Below are positions 43,095 through 51,880 of a DNA stretch of 64,000 nt, in pieces. Source of the stretch: Alteromonadaceae bacterium (GTDB lineage: Bacteria > Pseudomonadota > Gammaproteobacteria > Enterobacterales > Alteromonadaceae); the NCBI GenBank assembly GCA_014872785.1, contig WKFJ01000033.1:62001-126000 (forward strand), given 5' to 3'. The notes beneath the pieces were generated by a model, which was not told the DNA's origin, searched no databases, and worked only from the letters and a program-made list of their open reading frames with translations. The translations under genes and the position numbers were made by a program. The stretch's first letter is position 1. The number at the start of each line of letters is the position of its first letter.

Positions 43095-46000
43095 GTTAGG
43101 CGTGATGTTTAGCTATGTATTGTTGAATGTTGCGTTTCAAAAATCATTTAACCAAAAAATATTCAATGAAAGAGCGGAATTTATTCGTGACTCAAAATTA
43201 AATAACAGAACCTCAATGATTCGCAGTTTTTCTGACCGCGTTGCTAATAAAGTTGCCTCTTATTCCTTCACTGAATTAACCGATATTTCTGAAGCGTTCG
43301 CAGAAGAAAATGTCGATATTAAAGTTCTTTCACTAGTAAACGCTAACCAACAACAAGTTGTGCTTATTAATAAGTTGCAAGATCGAGAGCACTTTTTTTC
43401 TGAACTATCTCTACTGGACAGCCAACATATAGAAAACGCTAAATTCGAACACATGGAGTTCGAAAAAGACGGTGCACCGTATTGTGTTATTCGAATCCCA
43501 ATTACTGTTGGCAACAATAAGTGGGGATCACTAGATGTCGTCTTTTCAAATCTGGCGTTGCAACAACAAATTCAGCAAATTGAAAATGAGATTGAAGAAG
43601 ATACCGATACCCTTATCCACCGTTCTATTGGTATCGCATTGCTTCTAATTACTATCGGCTGTTACATGGTTGTCGGTTCAATTCGCTCTTTGTTTAAACC
43701 AATTTTAGAGTTAACTGAAACCGCCAGAGAAATTGAAAAGAGCAAGTTCAAAGCAAATGTTCCTATTCCTAGTTACAATAGTGAAGATGAAATAAGTGTG
43801 CTGGCGAGCTCATTTTTGTTGATGAACAATGAGCTTAAATCGTCATACGATGAGTTGGCGCTTATTAATGCCGATCTTGAGTCTAGAGTGAAAAAACGCT
43901 CTTCTGAATTGGAACAGAAGAACAAGGAACTATGGCAAGCGAAAAACCATGCCGAAAAAGTGAGTAACTCCAAATCACAATTTCTAGCCAACATGAGCCA
44001 CGAAATAAGAACGCCGATGAATGCCATCATTGGTATGTCGTATTTAGCATTGCAATCTCACTTGGATTCTAAACAAAGGAATTACGTTCAAAAAGTACAT
44101 GATGCATCTGTTTCATTGCTCGGCATCATTAACGACATCTTAGACTTTTCCAAGATAGAAGCGGGCAAATTAGAACTAGAATTGAAACCACTAGAGTTAT
44201 CCGACGTGTTTCAAAACTTGCTTAATTTGTTGGGTGAGAAAAGCATTGAGAAAGATGTAGAACTGATATTCGACCTAGATCCCGAACTGCCAACTCATAT
44301 TGTTGGCGACGCACTGCGTTTGGGGCAGGTATTACTCAATTTGGTGGGTAATGCGATTAAGTTTACCGATGACGGTGAAGTCGTGGTTTATTGTAAGGTA
44401 GCAGGACATGAACGAGATGAAGTGTCTTTGGAGTTTGGTGTGCGAGATACCGGTATTGGGATGAACCAAGAACAAACCAGCAGACTCTTTGAATCATTTA
44501 CTCAAGCCGATGCATCAACTACCCGTAAATACGGTGGTACTGGATTGGGGCTTTCGATTTCCAATCAACTCGTAAAGTTGATGGCAAGCAGTGGTATCAA
44601 AGTAACCAGTGAACTCAGTATTGGTTCCTGCTTCAGTTTTACTGCTAGTTTTCCCGTGCATGAGGCAAGTGATAGTCTTCTAACTAGTGAGCTTGATGGA
44701 GAGGATGTTTACAAGGCCAAAAAGGCGCTTCTGGTTGATGATAATCAAACATCAATACAGATATTGAGTAAACTGTTAGCGTGTCGCTCGTATGAGGTAA
44801 AGGTTGCAAGCAGTGGATTAGAAGCTTTGGGTTTACTTGAGGATACCCAGGAGCCCTTTGACATCATTTTTGTCGATTGGAAAATGGACGGACTTGACGG
44901 TGGTGAAACCATTGAGAAAATGAAAGCCATATCATTTGAATCTCCGCCTAAGTTTGTTATTTGTAGTGGTTACTCGAAAGAAATCATAGATGTTGAGGAA
45001 ACGACATTAGACGGCTATTTGTGCAAGCCAATTCTTCCCAATCAGCTTGATAGCTTGTTACGTGATGTATTCTCTAACCGACCAATACAGATTGAGGCTG
45101 AGGTAAATTGCAATGTATTACCTGCCCAAGGCGACTTTCTGTCCGGCGTAAATGTGTTGCTTGTTGAAGATATGCCAGTAAACCAAGAGTTGGCCAACGA
45201 TTTATTGGTAGAAAAGGGAGCAAGTGTCACTATTGCTAACAATGGTAAAGAGGCTGTTGAACTGCTGCGAGCAAACACATTTGATCTAGTACTAATGGAT
45301 ATTCAAATGCCAGTCATGGATGGTTATGAGGCGACGAGTGCGATTCGAACGGACTTGGAACTCGCTGCTTTGCCCATTTTGGCGATGTCAGCTAATGTCA
45401 TGAGTAGCGATATAGCTAAAGCGAGAGAAGTAGGAATGAATGATCACATCGGTAAACCGTTTGAGGTCAATGAATTCTACTCGACGATTCTCACCTGGTT
45501 AAAATCAGAGCATCAGTTTAATCAGGTGTGCGATGGCGTTGATGCTTTACCTGAGCACCTTGCTATTCCTCTATTGCAAGAAATCAATGAATTGAACGTT
45601 CGAAAGGGGCTATCAACGGCGTCAGGTAAAGTTGAGTTCTACCTAGATATGTTGTGCAAGTTTAGAGAAGGGCAAAGAGCTAACGCCACAGCCCTATTTG
45701 ATTTGATTGAAGACTTGGCCGCGACACAGCACTATGCTCACGCAGTTAAAGGCTTGGCAGGCAACATAGGCGCCCAATCACTGGCACATATCGCAGAGGA
45801 ACTGGAGATTAAAATTATTGAGCAAGAACCAGAAAACAATATTTATGAAACCTTTGTCGATTTTCATACAGAGCTGAGCAAACTGTTAGATGCGTTAGAT
45901 GGATTTGAAGCTGAATACGAAAAAATAAAAGTACCCACACAAGTTGAGCTAGAGCGAGAAGATAACTTGAACAATGAGGCGCTTCTTAAGGATATCAGAG

Positions 46001-46179
46001 AGCTAATAAGTGGCTTTGATACACTAGCGATAGACAAAATTGCAGAGCTGCACACTGAATCTAAACCTTTGAAAAAGCATCTCAAACGTTTGTCGAGTGC
46101 CGTTGAAAACTTCGACTTCGAACTTGCCGAGGATATTTTTGAAGAAGTGTATCAAAAAATAAAAGAGGTATACCATTAG
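43093..46179 (+). CDS. Hybrid sensor kinase (HisKA-HATPase-REC-REC-HPt), N-terminus frameshifted in a T9 tract
   Basis: The long frame reads from TTG 43093 (1028 aa): end of TM1, a periplasmic domain (about 15-170), TM2 (about 176-196), HAMP (about 198-250), coiled coil, HisKA H303 (MSHEIRTP), HATPase, REC1 D595, REC2 D736 and HPt H883. This is a BarA/LuxQ-type four-step relay with every phospho-residue present. The true start is probably ATG 43017 in the previous frame: it encodes 25 residues with a basic n-region and the first half of TM1. It joins the long frame if one T of the run 43086-43094 is dropped, giving a continuous VLFFLLGVMFSYVLLNVAF helix. Confidence 0.85.
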   Translation: MLGVMFSYVLLNVAFQKSFNQKIFNERAEFIRDSKLNNRTSMIRSFSDRVANKVASYSFTELTDISEAFAEENVDIKVLSLVNANQQQVVLINKLQDREHFFSELSLLDSQHIENAKFEHMEFEKDGAPYCVIRIPITVGNNKWGSLDVVFSNLALQQQIQQIENEIEEDTDTLIHRSIGIALLLITIGCYMVVGSIRSLFKPILELTETAREIEKSKFKANVPIPSYNSEDEISVLASSFLLMNNELKSSYDELALINADLESRVKKRSSELEQKNKELWQAKNHAEKVSNSKSQFLANMSHEIRTPMNAIIGMSYLALQSHLDSKQRNYVQKVHDASVSLLGIINDILDFSKIEAGKLELELKPLELSDVFQNLLNLLGEKSIEKDVELIFDLDPELPTHIVGDALRLGQVLLNLVGNAIKFTDDGEVVVYCKVAGHERDEVSLEFGVRDTGIGMNQEQTSRLFESFTQADASTTRKYGGTGLGLSISNQLVKLMASSGIKVTSELSIGSCFSFTASFPVHEASDSLLTSELDGEDVYKAKKALLVDDNQTSIQILSKLLACRSYEVKVASSGLEALGLLEDTQEPFDIIFVDWKMDGLDGGETIEKMKAISFESPPKFVICSGYSKEIIDVEETTLDGYLCKPILPNQLDSLLRDVFSNRPIQIEAEVNCNVLPAQGDFLSGVNVLLVEDMPVNQELANDLLVEKGASVTIANNGKEAVELLRANTFDLVLMDIQMPVMDGYEATSAIRTDLELAALPILAMSANVMSSDIAKAREVGMNDHIGKPFEVNEFYSTILTWLKSEHQFNQVCDGVDALPEHLAIPLLQEINELNVRKGLSTASGKVEFYLDMLCKFREGQRANATALFDLIEDLAATQHYAHAVKGLAGNIGAQSLAHIAEELEIKIIEQEPENNIYETFVDFHTELSKLLDALDGFEAEYEKIKVPTQVELEREDNLNNEALLKDIRELISGFDTLAIDKIAELHTESKPLKKHLKRLSSAVENFDFELAEDIFEEVYQKIKEVYH

Positions 46180-46741
46180 CGCTTGTGCAACCTCTATTTC
46201 TTCGTTCTGCCTTCGCAACTTTTTATCCTGACAATTTTAGATGATCACATCTGCGGGTTATTAAAAACTAGGCAAGTCGATTGCATGTATGTTTTCCATA
46301 ATCACTCCCATTAGAAAAGTATAGCTTTCTATTCATAAGTATTAATTGATAAACCTAAGTGCGAAGTTATGAAGCATTTATGAAAGAGTAAACAAATTTA
46401 CGTTTTACTTTTTTGGTCTCACCTCCCTTATGTCGTCAACTAAATGTGGAGTAGTTATATGCAAGGTGCTTCGTCAGTTTAGTCCTTGATTCCAATCAAA
46501 CGGCCATTATGGTGTTTTTTGCACCCAATATAAGGAAGATTTTAAAACTATTAAGAAAATAACCTTATTTTTAAGAGGGTTATATGAGACGAAATTGGGA
46601 TTCATAATCTTCATTTAATTCATAATTGGCGGAAATTTCCTCATATTTGTCGCGTTGAGATACATCGAGTGCTGGGCAAAGATTAGCTCATCTCGAATTC
46701 ACGGGGTATGTGAATTCTTTTTGTAACTTGCTTAATCACAA
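46180..46741. other. AT-rich intergenic region, 562 bp
   Basis: No convincing gene. Only very short ORFs occur (for example an ATG at about 46458 with a stop after a few codons). It holds a perfect GGAAATTTCC palindrome (46631-46640) and the inverted repeat at 46695-46717. The length and AT bias suggest a regulatory region for the LuxR-type gene, or a small RNA not detectable by eye. Confidence 0.45.
46695..46717. promoter_or_regulatory. Perfect inverted repeat upstream of LuxR-type regulator
   Basis: GAATTCAC-GGGGTAT-GTGAATTC (8-bp perfect arms) lies 25 bp before the gene and is followed by a T-run. It could be an operator for the regulator itself or a weak terminator. Confidence 0.5.
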
Positions 46742-47374
46742 ATGACGGTGCCCAGTATGAAATTATTAAAAGCTGTAATTGCTGACGATCATGTTCTGTT
46801 TAGACAAGGTTTAAAATTTCTTCTAGAAGAGTTTGGAATTTCAGTTGTCGGTGAAGTTGCGGATTTCGCCAGCTTATCAGACGTGTGCGCCAAAGTTGAT
46901 TTCGACTTACTAATTTGTGACTGCAAAATGCCTCGGGGCTCCATTCTGTCTTCTGTGAAAGAAGTCAAAAAGAACAACCCGGAGTCGAAGGTTGTTATTT
47001 TAACCGGACTGGAGTCTCAGTTTTTGTTCAACCAGCTATTGGCTTTTGGCGTAAACGGGGTATGTGTGAAGTCCACGGACGTCGATGAAATCGCTAATGC
47101 TATCGAATTTGTAAGCGCTGGAGACACTTATGTATCGAAAAGGGTTACCAGTTATGAGGGGTGGCAAGAAGGCCTATTAACCAACAAAGAGTTCGAAGTT
47201 ATGCAGCTAATATTACTGGGCTTAAACAACAATGAAGTAGCTATTCATCTTGGCAACAGCGAGCGCACAATCAATGTTCATCGTGCCAACATTATGAAAA
47301 AACTCAACCTGTCCAATGCGATAGAGCTGGCAAATTTTGCCTATAAAAATGCGCTTGTGGAGAATTGCGCCTGA
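46742..47374 (+). CDS. NarL/LuxR-family response regulator
   Basis: The 210 residues contain a receiver (A-D-D pocket, phospho-acceptor D60 in LICDCKMP, T and K positions present) and a C-terminal LuxR helix-turn-helix (about 143-205, LTNKEFEVMQLILLGLNNNE and INVHRANIMKKL). ATG 46757 (M6) is a possible alternative start. It follows the hybrid kinase by 562 bp, and the HPt of that kinase is the most likely donor. A strong terminator follows. Confidence 0.92.
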   Translation: MTVPSMKLLKAVIADDHVLFRQGLKFLLEEFGISVVGEVADFASLSDVCAKVDFDLLICDCKMPRGSILSSVKEVKKNNPESKVVILTGLESQFLFNQLLAFGVNGVCVKSTDVDEIANAIEFVSAGDTYVSKRVTSYEGWQEGLLTNKEFEVMQLILLGLNNNEVAIHLGNSERTINVHRANIMKKLNLSNAIELANFAYKNALVENCA

Positions 47375-47391
47375 TAGATGTTAGCCGCATG

Positions 47392-47449
47392 AGTGGAGGT
47401 TCTGTAAAAACACGGTTTAGCCGCCAATAAACCACTACCTCCACTTTTT
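47392..47449 (+). terminator. Terminator of the LuxR-type regulator gene
   Basis: AGTGGAGGT and ACCTCCACT arms, with an inner GGTTTA/TAAACC stem, followed by TTTTT. Confidence 0.8.
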
Positions 47450-47523
47450 CATAACGGTTCACTTTTTAACCCTAATACGTCTCTGTTGTTAATCGCTGAA
47501 TAAATAATTACCCGAGGTTCACT

Positions 47524-48591
47524 ATGCTGAGTGACAAGCTACTTTGCGCCAAAATAATGGTTGTAGAAGACAATCCAATTTGCTTATCCATGATTGGTGA
47601 GGTTGTCAAATTGCAAGGATATCAATCTGTAGAGCTCTTCTCGAATCCTGTAAAAGCATTGGATTATTTCACTAACAATGACGTGGATTTGGTGATATTA
47701 GACATCAATATGCCGCAAATGAATGGCATTGAGTGGATGCAATCGGTATTGACGCTACAACGAGATTTTTTCCCACCCATCGTCGTACTAACTGCTGAAA
47801 GTGAAGATGAGTTTGCCGAGGCTGCGCTTGAGCTTGGCGCAAAAGATTTTGTTAATAAACCGTTTAAATCAGCGATTTTAGCAGGCCGCATAAAAACCCA
47901 TTTGAGCACTCATTTAAAAATGAAAGAGGCAATTGTCAGAACTAAAGACCTGGAACAGGAAGTTGTTCTAAACACAGAACAATTGGAAAAAGTTCGAACA
48001 GAAGTGCTAGAAAGATTAGGCAAAGCATCGAGTTTCAGAGAGCAGCAGACAAGTAACTACTTACTGCGTATGGGGAATACTTGTGCCTTAATCGCTAAAC
48101 AGATGGGCTTTGATGATAACTTTGTGGATATGATTTTAGCGTCGAGTCCAATGCATGATATTGGCAAAATTGGTATACCAGACAGCATATTGAAAAAGCC
48201 CGGTGCACTCACTGACCAAGAGTGGGCAGTGATGAAAACCCATGTTCATATTGGAGCTGAACTGCTGGGGGATGATGACACTGGTCTGATGAAAATGGCC
48301 AGAGAAATAGCTCTGTATCACCATGAACGTTGGGACGGAAGCGGTTATTTAAATTTGCGAGAAGATGTCATTCCCATGTCTGCGAGAATTGCCGCAGTTG
48401 CCGACGTGTATTGCGCGCTTATCGCTAAGCGCGCTCACAGACAAGCGTGGTCTACTGAAATGGCCTACGAATACATAGTCGATCAGGCCGACACCCTTTT
48501 TGATCCGGAAGTGGTCGAGGCTTTTCAAGATGGCTACGAAGATATTCTGGAACTACAGCTTTTCTATGCTGACGAAATTCGCACAAGCTAG
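47524..48591 (+). CDS. Response regulator with HD-GYP-like domain (RpfG type), GYL variant
   Basis: The 355 residues carry a receiver (D60 in ILDINMP), a coiled linker (about 140-175) and an HD-GYP-like domain. The metal ligands are largely conserved: H211-D212 in HDIGK, H in THVHIG, H266-H267 in HHERWDGSGY, and D in ADVY. The diagnostic GYP is GYL (L276), DVFDAL reads DVYCAL and the RPYK region reads RAHR. HD-GYP proteins hydrolyse cyclic-di-GMP; the changed residues suggest altered or lost activity, with the receiver as input. It follows the LuxR-type gene by 150 bp after a terminator. Confidence 0.88.
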   Translation: MLSDKLLCAKIMVVEDNPICLSMIGEVVKLQGYQSVELFSNPVKALDYFTNNDVDLVILDINMPQMNGIEWMQSVLTLQRDFFPPIVVLTAESEDEFAEAALELGAKDFVNKPFKSAILAGRIKTHLSTHLKMKEAIVRTKDLEQEVVLNTEQLEKVRTEVLERLGKASSFREQQTSNYLLRMGNTCALIAKQMGFDDNFVDMILASSPMHDIGKIGIPDSILKKPGALTDQEWAVMKTHVHIGAELLGDDDTGLMKMAREIALYHHERWDGSGYLNLREDVIPMSARIAAVADVYCALIAKRAHRQAWSTEMAYEYIVDQADTLFDPEVVEAFQDGYEDILELQLFYADEIRTS

Positions 48592-48653
48592 CTTGTCGTA
48601 TGAAGTATTCATGGAGCCCAAAAAGAGATAATAAACTCTGCCTCAATGCGATG

Positions 48654-48669
48654 TCCCATTTAAATGGGA
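48654..48669. promoter_or_regulatory. Perfect 16-bp palindrome before GNAT gene
   Basis: TCCCATTTAAATGGGA, flanked by an outer CTCAAT/ATTGAG pair. It lies 29 bp before the GNAT start and may be an operator or an RNA hairpin in the leader. Confidence 0.45.
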
Positions 48670-48697
48670 TTGAGATTTAATATCGAGATAACAATTG

Positions 48698-49573
48698 ATG
48701 AATTTGAAGAACCTAAAGATAAGAAATATGTATCGCCCCGAAGTTGATCAACTTCTTTATTGGGCAGAAGCTGAGGGTTGGTCTCCGGGGGCAAATGATG
48801 CTGAATGCTTTTGGCAAGCCGATGCCAATGCATTTGTCGCTGCAGAGCTCAATGGCAATAATGTGGGTGGTGGTGCTATTACCTCGTATGATAAAACGTT
48901 TGGCTTTATGGGATTGTTCATCATTAGGCCAGAGTTCAGAGGGTTTGGTTTGGGAAAACTCCTATGGCATGCGCGTAAGCAGAGGCTTATCGACAGACTG
49001 TTACCGTCGTCTAGCATTGGCATGGATGGGGTATTTAATATGCAGTCCTTTTACGCTAAAGGTGGTTTTAAATTTGCACACCGAAACTTGCGTTATTCTA
49101 TTCAGTTTGATTCAACTCCTGTACTGACTGACAACCATTGGCAGAATTTAGAGCCGCTTGCACATATCCCCATAAGGCAAATTGAGGACTATTACTTAAA
49201 GTGTTTTCAAGCGCCACGCCGAGCGTTTTTGGAATCGTGGATCTCCCAACCTAACGCGATTACTGTAGGTTATATGTCGGGAGAGCAGTTGCAAGGATAT
49301 TGTGTCATGCGCCCATGCGTCGGTGGATTCAAAGTCGCGCCTTTATTTGCGGATTCACCGGGGATTGCCGAGTCACTATTTGTTTATGCGGCAAGCTTTG
49401 CCGAAGGGGAGAACATTTATCTCGATGTTCCAGAAACTAATGATGCAGCGATGGCGATGGTGCAAAAATATAGAATGCGCGAAGTATTTGGATGCGCTCG
49501 TATGTATTTTGGCGAGCCTCCGAAAATAGAACAAAACTGTGTTTTTGGCGTAACCTCCTTTGAATTAGGTTAA
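48698..49573 (+). CDS. GNAT-family acetyltransferase, two-domain
   Basis: From ATG 48698 (291 aa; the TTG at 48695 is one codon longer). Residues about 1-130 contain the GNAT acetyl-CoA site: LFIIRPEFRGFGLGKLLW matches the R/QxxGxG/A motif. The second half (about 150-290) is a GNAT-like duplicate lacking a clear motif. The layout is seen in YitH/HolE-type proteins with an added N-acetyltransferase-like domain (DUF1248-like). The substrate is not identifiable. It is separated from the signalling island by a palindrome and may be unrelated to it. Confidence 0.82.
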   Translation: MNLKNLKIRNMYRPEVDQLLYWAEAEGWSPGANDAECFWQADANAFVAAELNGNNVGGGAITSYDKTFGFMGLFIIRPEFRGFGLGKLLWHARKQRLIDRLLPSSSIGMDGVFNMQSFYAKGGFKFAHRNLRYSIQFDSTPVLTDNHWQNLEPLAHIPIRQIEDYYLKCFQAPRRAFLESWISQPNAITVGYMSGEQLQGYCVMRPCVGGFKVAPLFADSPGIAESLFVYAASFAEGENIYLDVPETNDAAMAMVQKYRMREVFGCARMYFGEPPKIEQNCVFGVTSFELG

Positions 49574-49579
49574 TGTTGC

Positions 49580-50062
49580 ATGCCTGCCACAGCTAGCCCT
49601 TTGAAAAACAAAGCTCTTTGTCTTCCCAATGACGTATTGATGTTATTTTGCATCAAGAGAGTTTGCATCGACATATGCATAGTGATTTTATGTGGTATGT
49701 TGTCATTTTGGTTGTTTTCTAGCGTTACCCTGGCAATGACACTACATAGCCTGACTAGCTTTCTGCTATTTACCATTTTCTTAAAATTATCTTTTGAGCC
49801 TTGTATCTATTTTGGCGTATTGAAGTCGGTCGATGGGAAATACCTTAGTAAAAAGCGATACTATTTTTACATCGGTGTCTTAAGCTTGATACCGACCTAT
49901 TCAAGCTTTGCTATATTGCATGGAATTACTCCGTACCCTTTCACGATGTTTAATTTTTTCATGATTGTTAACCCGATAACGCTAATCTCTAGTCACATCA
50001 TTAGTGACTATATAGTGCTAGATGCGTGGCTTCATAAAATTATCGAATGGAGCGAGAATTAA
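49580..50062 (+). CDS. Small multi-pass membrane protein
   Basis: The 160 residues form about four TM helices with basic loops and no known motif. It starts 6 bp after the GNAT stop, so the two are almost certainly co-transcribed. It could be a partner of the acetyltransferase or a membrane protein of unknown role. A terminator follows. Confidence 0.6.
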   Translation: MPATASPLKNKALCLPNDVLMLFCIKRVCIDICIVILCGMLSFWLFSSVTLAMTLHSLTSFLLFTIFLKLSFEPCIYFGVLKSVDGKYLSKKRYYFYIGVLSLIPTYSSFAILHGITPYPFTMFNFFMIVNPITLISSHIISDYIVLDAWLHKIIEWSEN

Positions 50063-50090
50063 TGTAGTTTGGGGCTGTAACAACACAGAA

Positions 50091-50118
50091 AACCACACTT
50101 AAGCAAGTATGGTTTTTT
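50091..50118. terminator. Bidirectional terminator candidate
   Basis: ACCACACTT-AAGC-AAGTATGGT (8 of 9 pairs) followed by six T, between convergent genes ending at 50062 and 50148. Confidence 0.65.
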
Positions 50119-50147
50119 CTGCTGTTTGGCTATTCGAAGTAACCGCA

Positions 50148-51365
50148 CTATTCGCCTTTGATTTTGATCCGCTCCATATCGTCTGTGACACCAACTTCGG
50201 TTTTTTCGCCTAATTGGAAATCTAATCTAACCATCATGTTACGAAGTTTTTTCTCTGGTCTTGAGTAGGTCCATTGCTGCAACGCCATGGTTGCGCTTGA
50301 ATCGAACAAGCCATCTTGAGTCGACTGCAAAACTTCGACATCTTCAACGCTGCCATCCGTGTCGATACTGAAGCTCATGATTACGTGACCCTCAAGCTTA
50401 TTTTTTACTGCGTATTTTGGGTACTTAGGCTCTATACGCATAATTGGGTGTACGCCAGCAATACTTTTCACGTCTTTATTGTTTGCACTAACGGCTTGAA
50501 ATCCAGCTGTTGCGGTTAATAAGGCAAGTGCAATGGGAACTGCGCGAAGTACTTGGTTTTTGCCATTTTTTATGTTGTTAAGTCTCTCTTTCATATTTTG
50601 TTTGCCTCCATAATGAAGAGATGTGAGTGAATACCTGTTGAGCAATAACGATTGTTCAAGAAATGCCTTAGCATAAGAAAGTTTTGTAGTGGCGTTGGAG
50701 TTAGCCAATACCTCTGCGTCACATGCCATTTCTTGGGCATGTCTAAACTGCTTGTATGCCCACCAGGTAAGCGGGTTAAACCAGAACAAACACAAAGTGC
50801 AAATCGCAGCAAAATTCCAGATCAAATCTCCACGTCTGAAGTGCACCAGTTCATGCTTTAGCATTAGCTCTCTTGCAGATTGTGGGATGTCGAAAAAGTT
50901 CACCGGTAGTATTAGAGTAGCCTTGTGGAAGCCCTGTAAGAGTGGGGAATGAAGTTGTTGGCTCTGCTTTACGGTTACCCCTGATATACCATTAATGGCG
51001 TCTTTTGGCAGTTCCTCCAATTCAAGCGTGTCACTGAATTGTTTGTGTATGAGCCAAATGGTCAACGCAACGATAGCGGCACCTGCCAACCAAACGTAAA
51101 ACAGTAGGTCAGATACCGGTATTAATTGTTTTTGAGACTGCTCTAGTACTTTTTGAGCAGTGAATACATAACTATTGATCTTAATTTGCGCGGGTATTTG
51201 TTGGCTTGTTATCAATAGAGATAACGCCAGTTGAATGGGTATAATAGACCAGAGGTAATAGTAAGCCTTTGCCCCGGTGTGTTTAACAAGTGTGGTGCGC
51301 GCAACGTAGAGCACCAAGACCAAGGCGGAGATAAATAAGGCTTGTTCGAATAACCAGCTAGTCAT
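50148..51365 (-). CDS. BlaR1/MecR1-like M56 peptidase with TonB C-terminal domain
   Basis: The ATG at 51365 overlaps the BlaI-type stop by 8 nt and follows GGGAG; the ATG upstream at 51440 lies inside the repressor gene. The 405 residues show about four TM helices, the M56 zinc motif HELVH (171-175) with a downstream E, and a C-terminal TonB-like domain (about 303-390, PKYPKYAVKNKLEGHVIMSF). M56 proteins of BlaR1/MecR1 type inactivate the BlaI repressor; here the sensor is not a penicillin-binding domain but a TonB-C fold, so the signal is different and unknown. Confidence 0.88.
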   Translation of the reverse strand: MTSWLFEQALFISALVLVLYVARTTLVKHTGAKAYYYLWSIIPIQLALSLLITSQQIPAQIKINSYVFTAQKVLEQSQKQLIPVSDLLFYVWLAGAAIVALTIWLIHKQFSDTLELEELPKDAINGISGVTVKQSQQLHSPLLQGFHKATLILPVNFFDIPQSARELMLKHELVHFRRGDLIWNFAAICTLCLFWFNPLTWWAYKQFRHAQEMACDAEVLANSNATTKLSYAKAFLEQSLLLNRYSLTSLHYGGKQNMKERLNNIKNGKNQVLRAVPIALALLTATAGFQAVSANNKDVKSIAGVHPIMRIEPKYPKYAVKNKLEGHVIMSFSIDTDGSVEDVEVLQSTQDGLFDSSATMALQQWTYSRPEKKLRNMMVRLDFQLGEKTEVGVTDDMERIKIKGE

Positions 51366-51732
51366 TCTCTTTCTCCCAATTGGCGATGAGTTGCTTGAGT
51401 TCATCAACGTCGTCTTTTGATAGCTTTTCTTGCTTGGCAAATCCGGCTACAAGGGGGGATATCCGGCCTTCAAAAAGACGTGATATCAAACTTTGACTCG
51501 CTTGGGCTTGATAGTCTGATTGAGAGACTAATGGGAAATACAAATACTGTCTGCCTTCCTTGTGGTAATCCAGAGCCTGCTTTTTAACGAGTCTACCAAG
51601 AAGTGTTTTGACGGTTTTTTCGTGCCACTCACGCTTTCTATTTAAGCGATTGATTATCTCGCTAGAGCTTACCGGGGATTGTTTCCAAATAGCTTGCATC
51701 ACTTCAAGTTCGGTTTTACTAATTTCCACCAT
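51358..51732 (-). CDS. BlaI/MecI/CopY-family repressor
   Basis: The 124 residues carry the BlaI winged helix (about 5-70: ELEVMQAIWKQSPVSSSEIINRL, EKTVKTLLGRLVKK) and a C-terminal helical dimerisation region (about 85-120), the part cleaved or released by the M56 partner. Two TTACAnnTGTAA operators upstream fit the TACAnnTGTA consensus of the family and imply autoregulation. Confidence 0.92.
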   Translation of the reverse strand: MVEISKTELEVMQAIWKQSPVSSSEIINRLNRKREWHEKTVKTLLGRLVKKQALDYHKEGRQYLYFPLVSQSDYQAQASQSLISRLFEGRISPLVAGFAKQEKLSKDDVDELKQLIANWEKEND

Positions 51733-51744
51733 TGCCTCATTAGA

Positions 51745-51756
51745 TTACATGTGTAA
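51745..51756. promoter_or_regulatory. BlaI-type operator, proximal
   Basis: TTACATGTGTAA matches the family consensus TACAnnTGTA exactly. It lies 13 bp upstream of the repressor start. Confidence 0.8.
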
Positions 51757-51797
51757 TTTAATGAAAGAATATACGCGTTTAAAACGGAGTGTCAAGA

Positions 51798-51809
51798 TTA
51801 CAAGTGTAA
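51798..51809. promoter_or_regulatory. BlaI-type operator, distal
   Basis: TTACAAGTGTAA also matches the consensus; it begins 53 bp from the proximal copy (five turns). Confidence 0.8.
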
Positions 51810-51844
51810 TTATATGGGGTGTTTGGTTGTACCGACGACAAAGA

Positions 51845-51872
51845 AGCGCAAAGTGCAAGGGCACTTTGCGCT
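51845..51872 (-). terminator. Terminator of gsk
   Basis: AGCGCAAAGTGC-AAGG-GCACTTTGCGCT is a perfect 12-bp hairpin just past the gsk stop, with a T-rich tail on the minus strand. Confidence 0.75.
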
Positions 51873-51880
51873 AGTTGATT

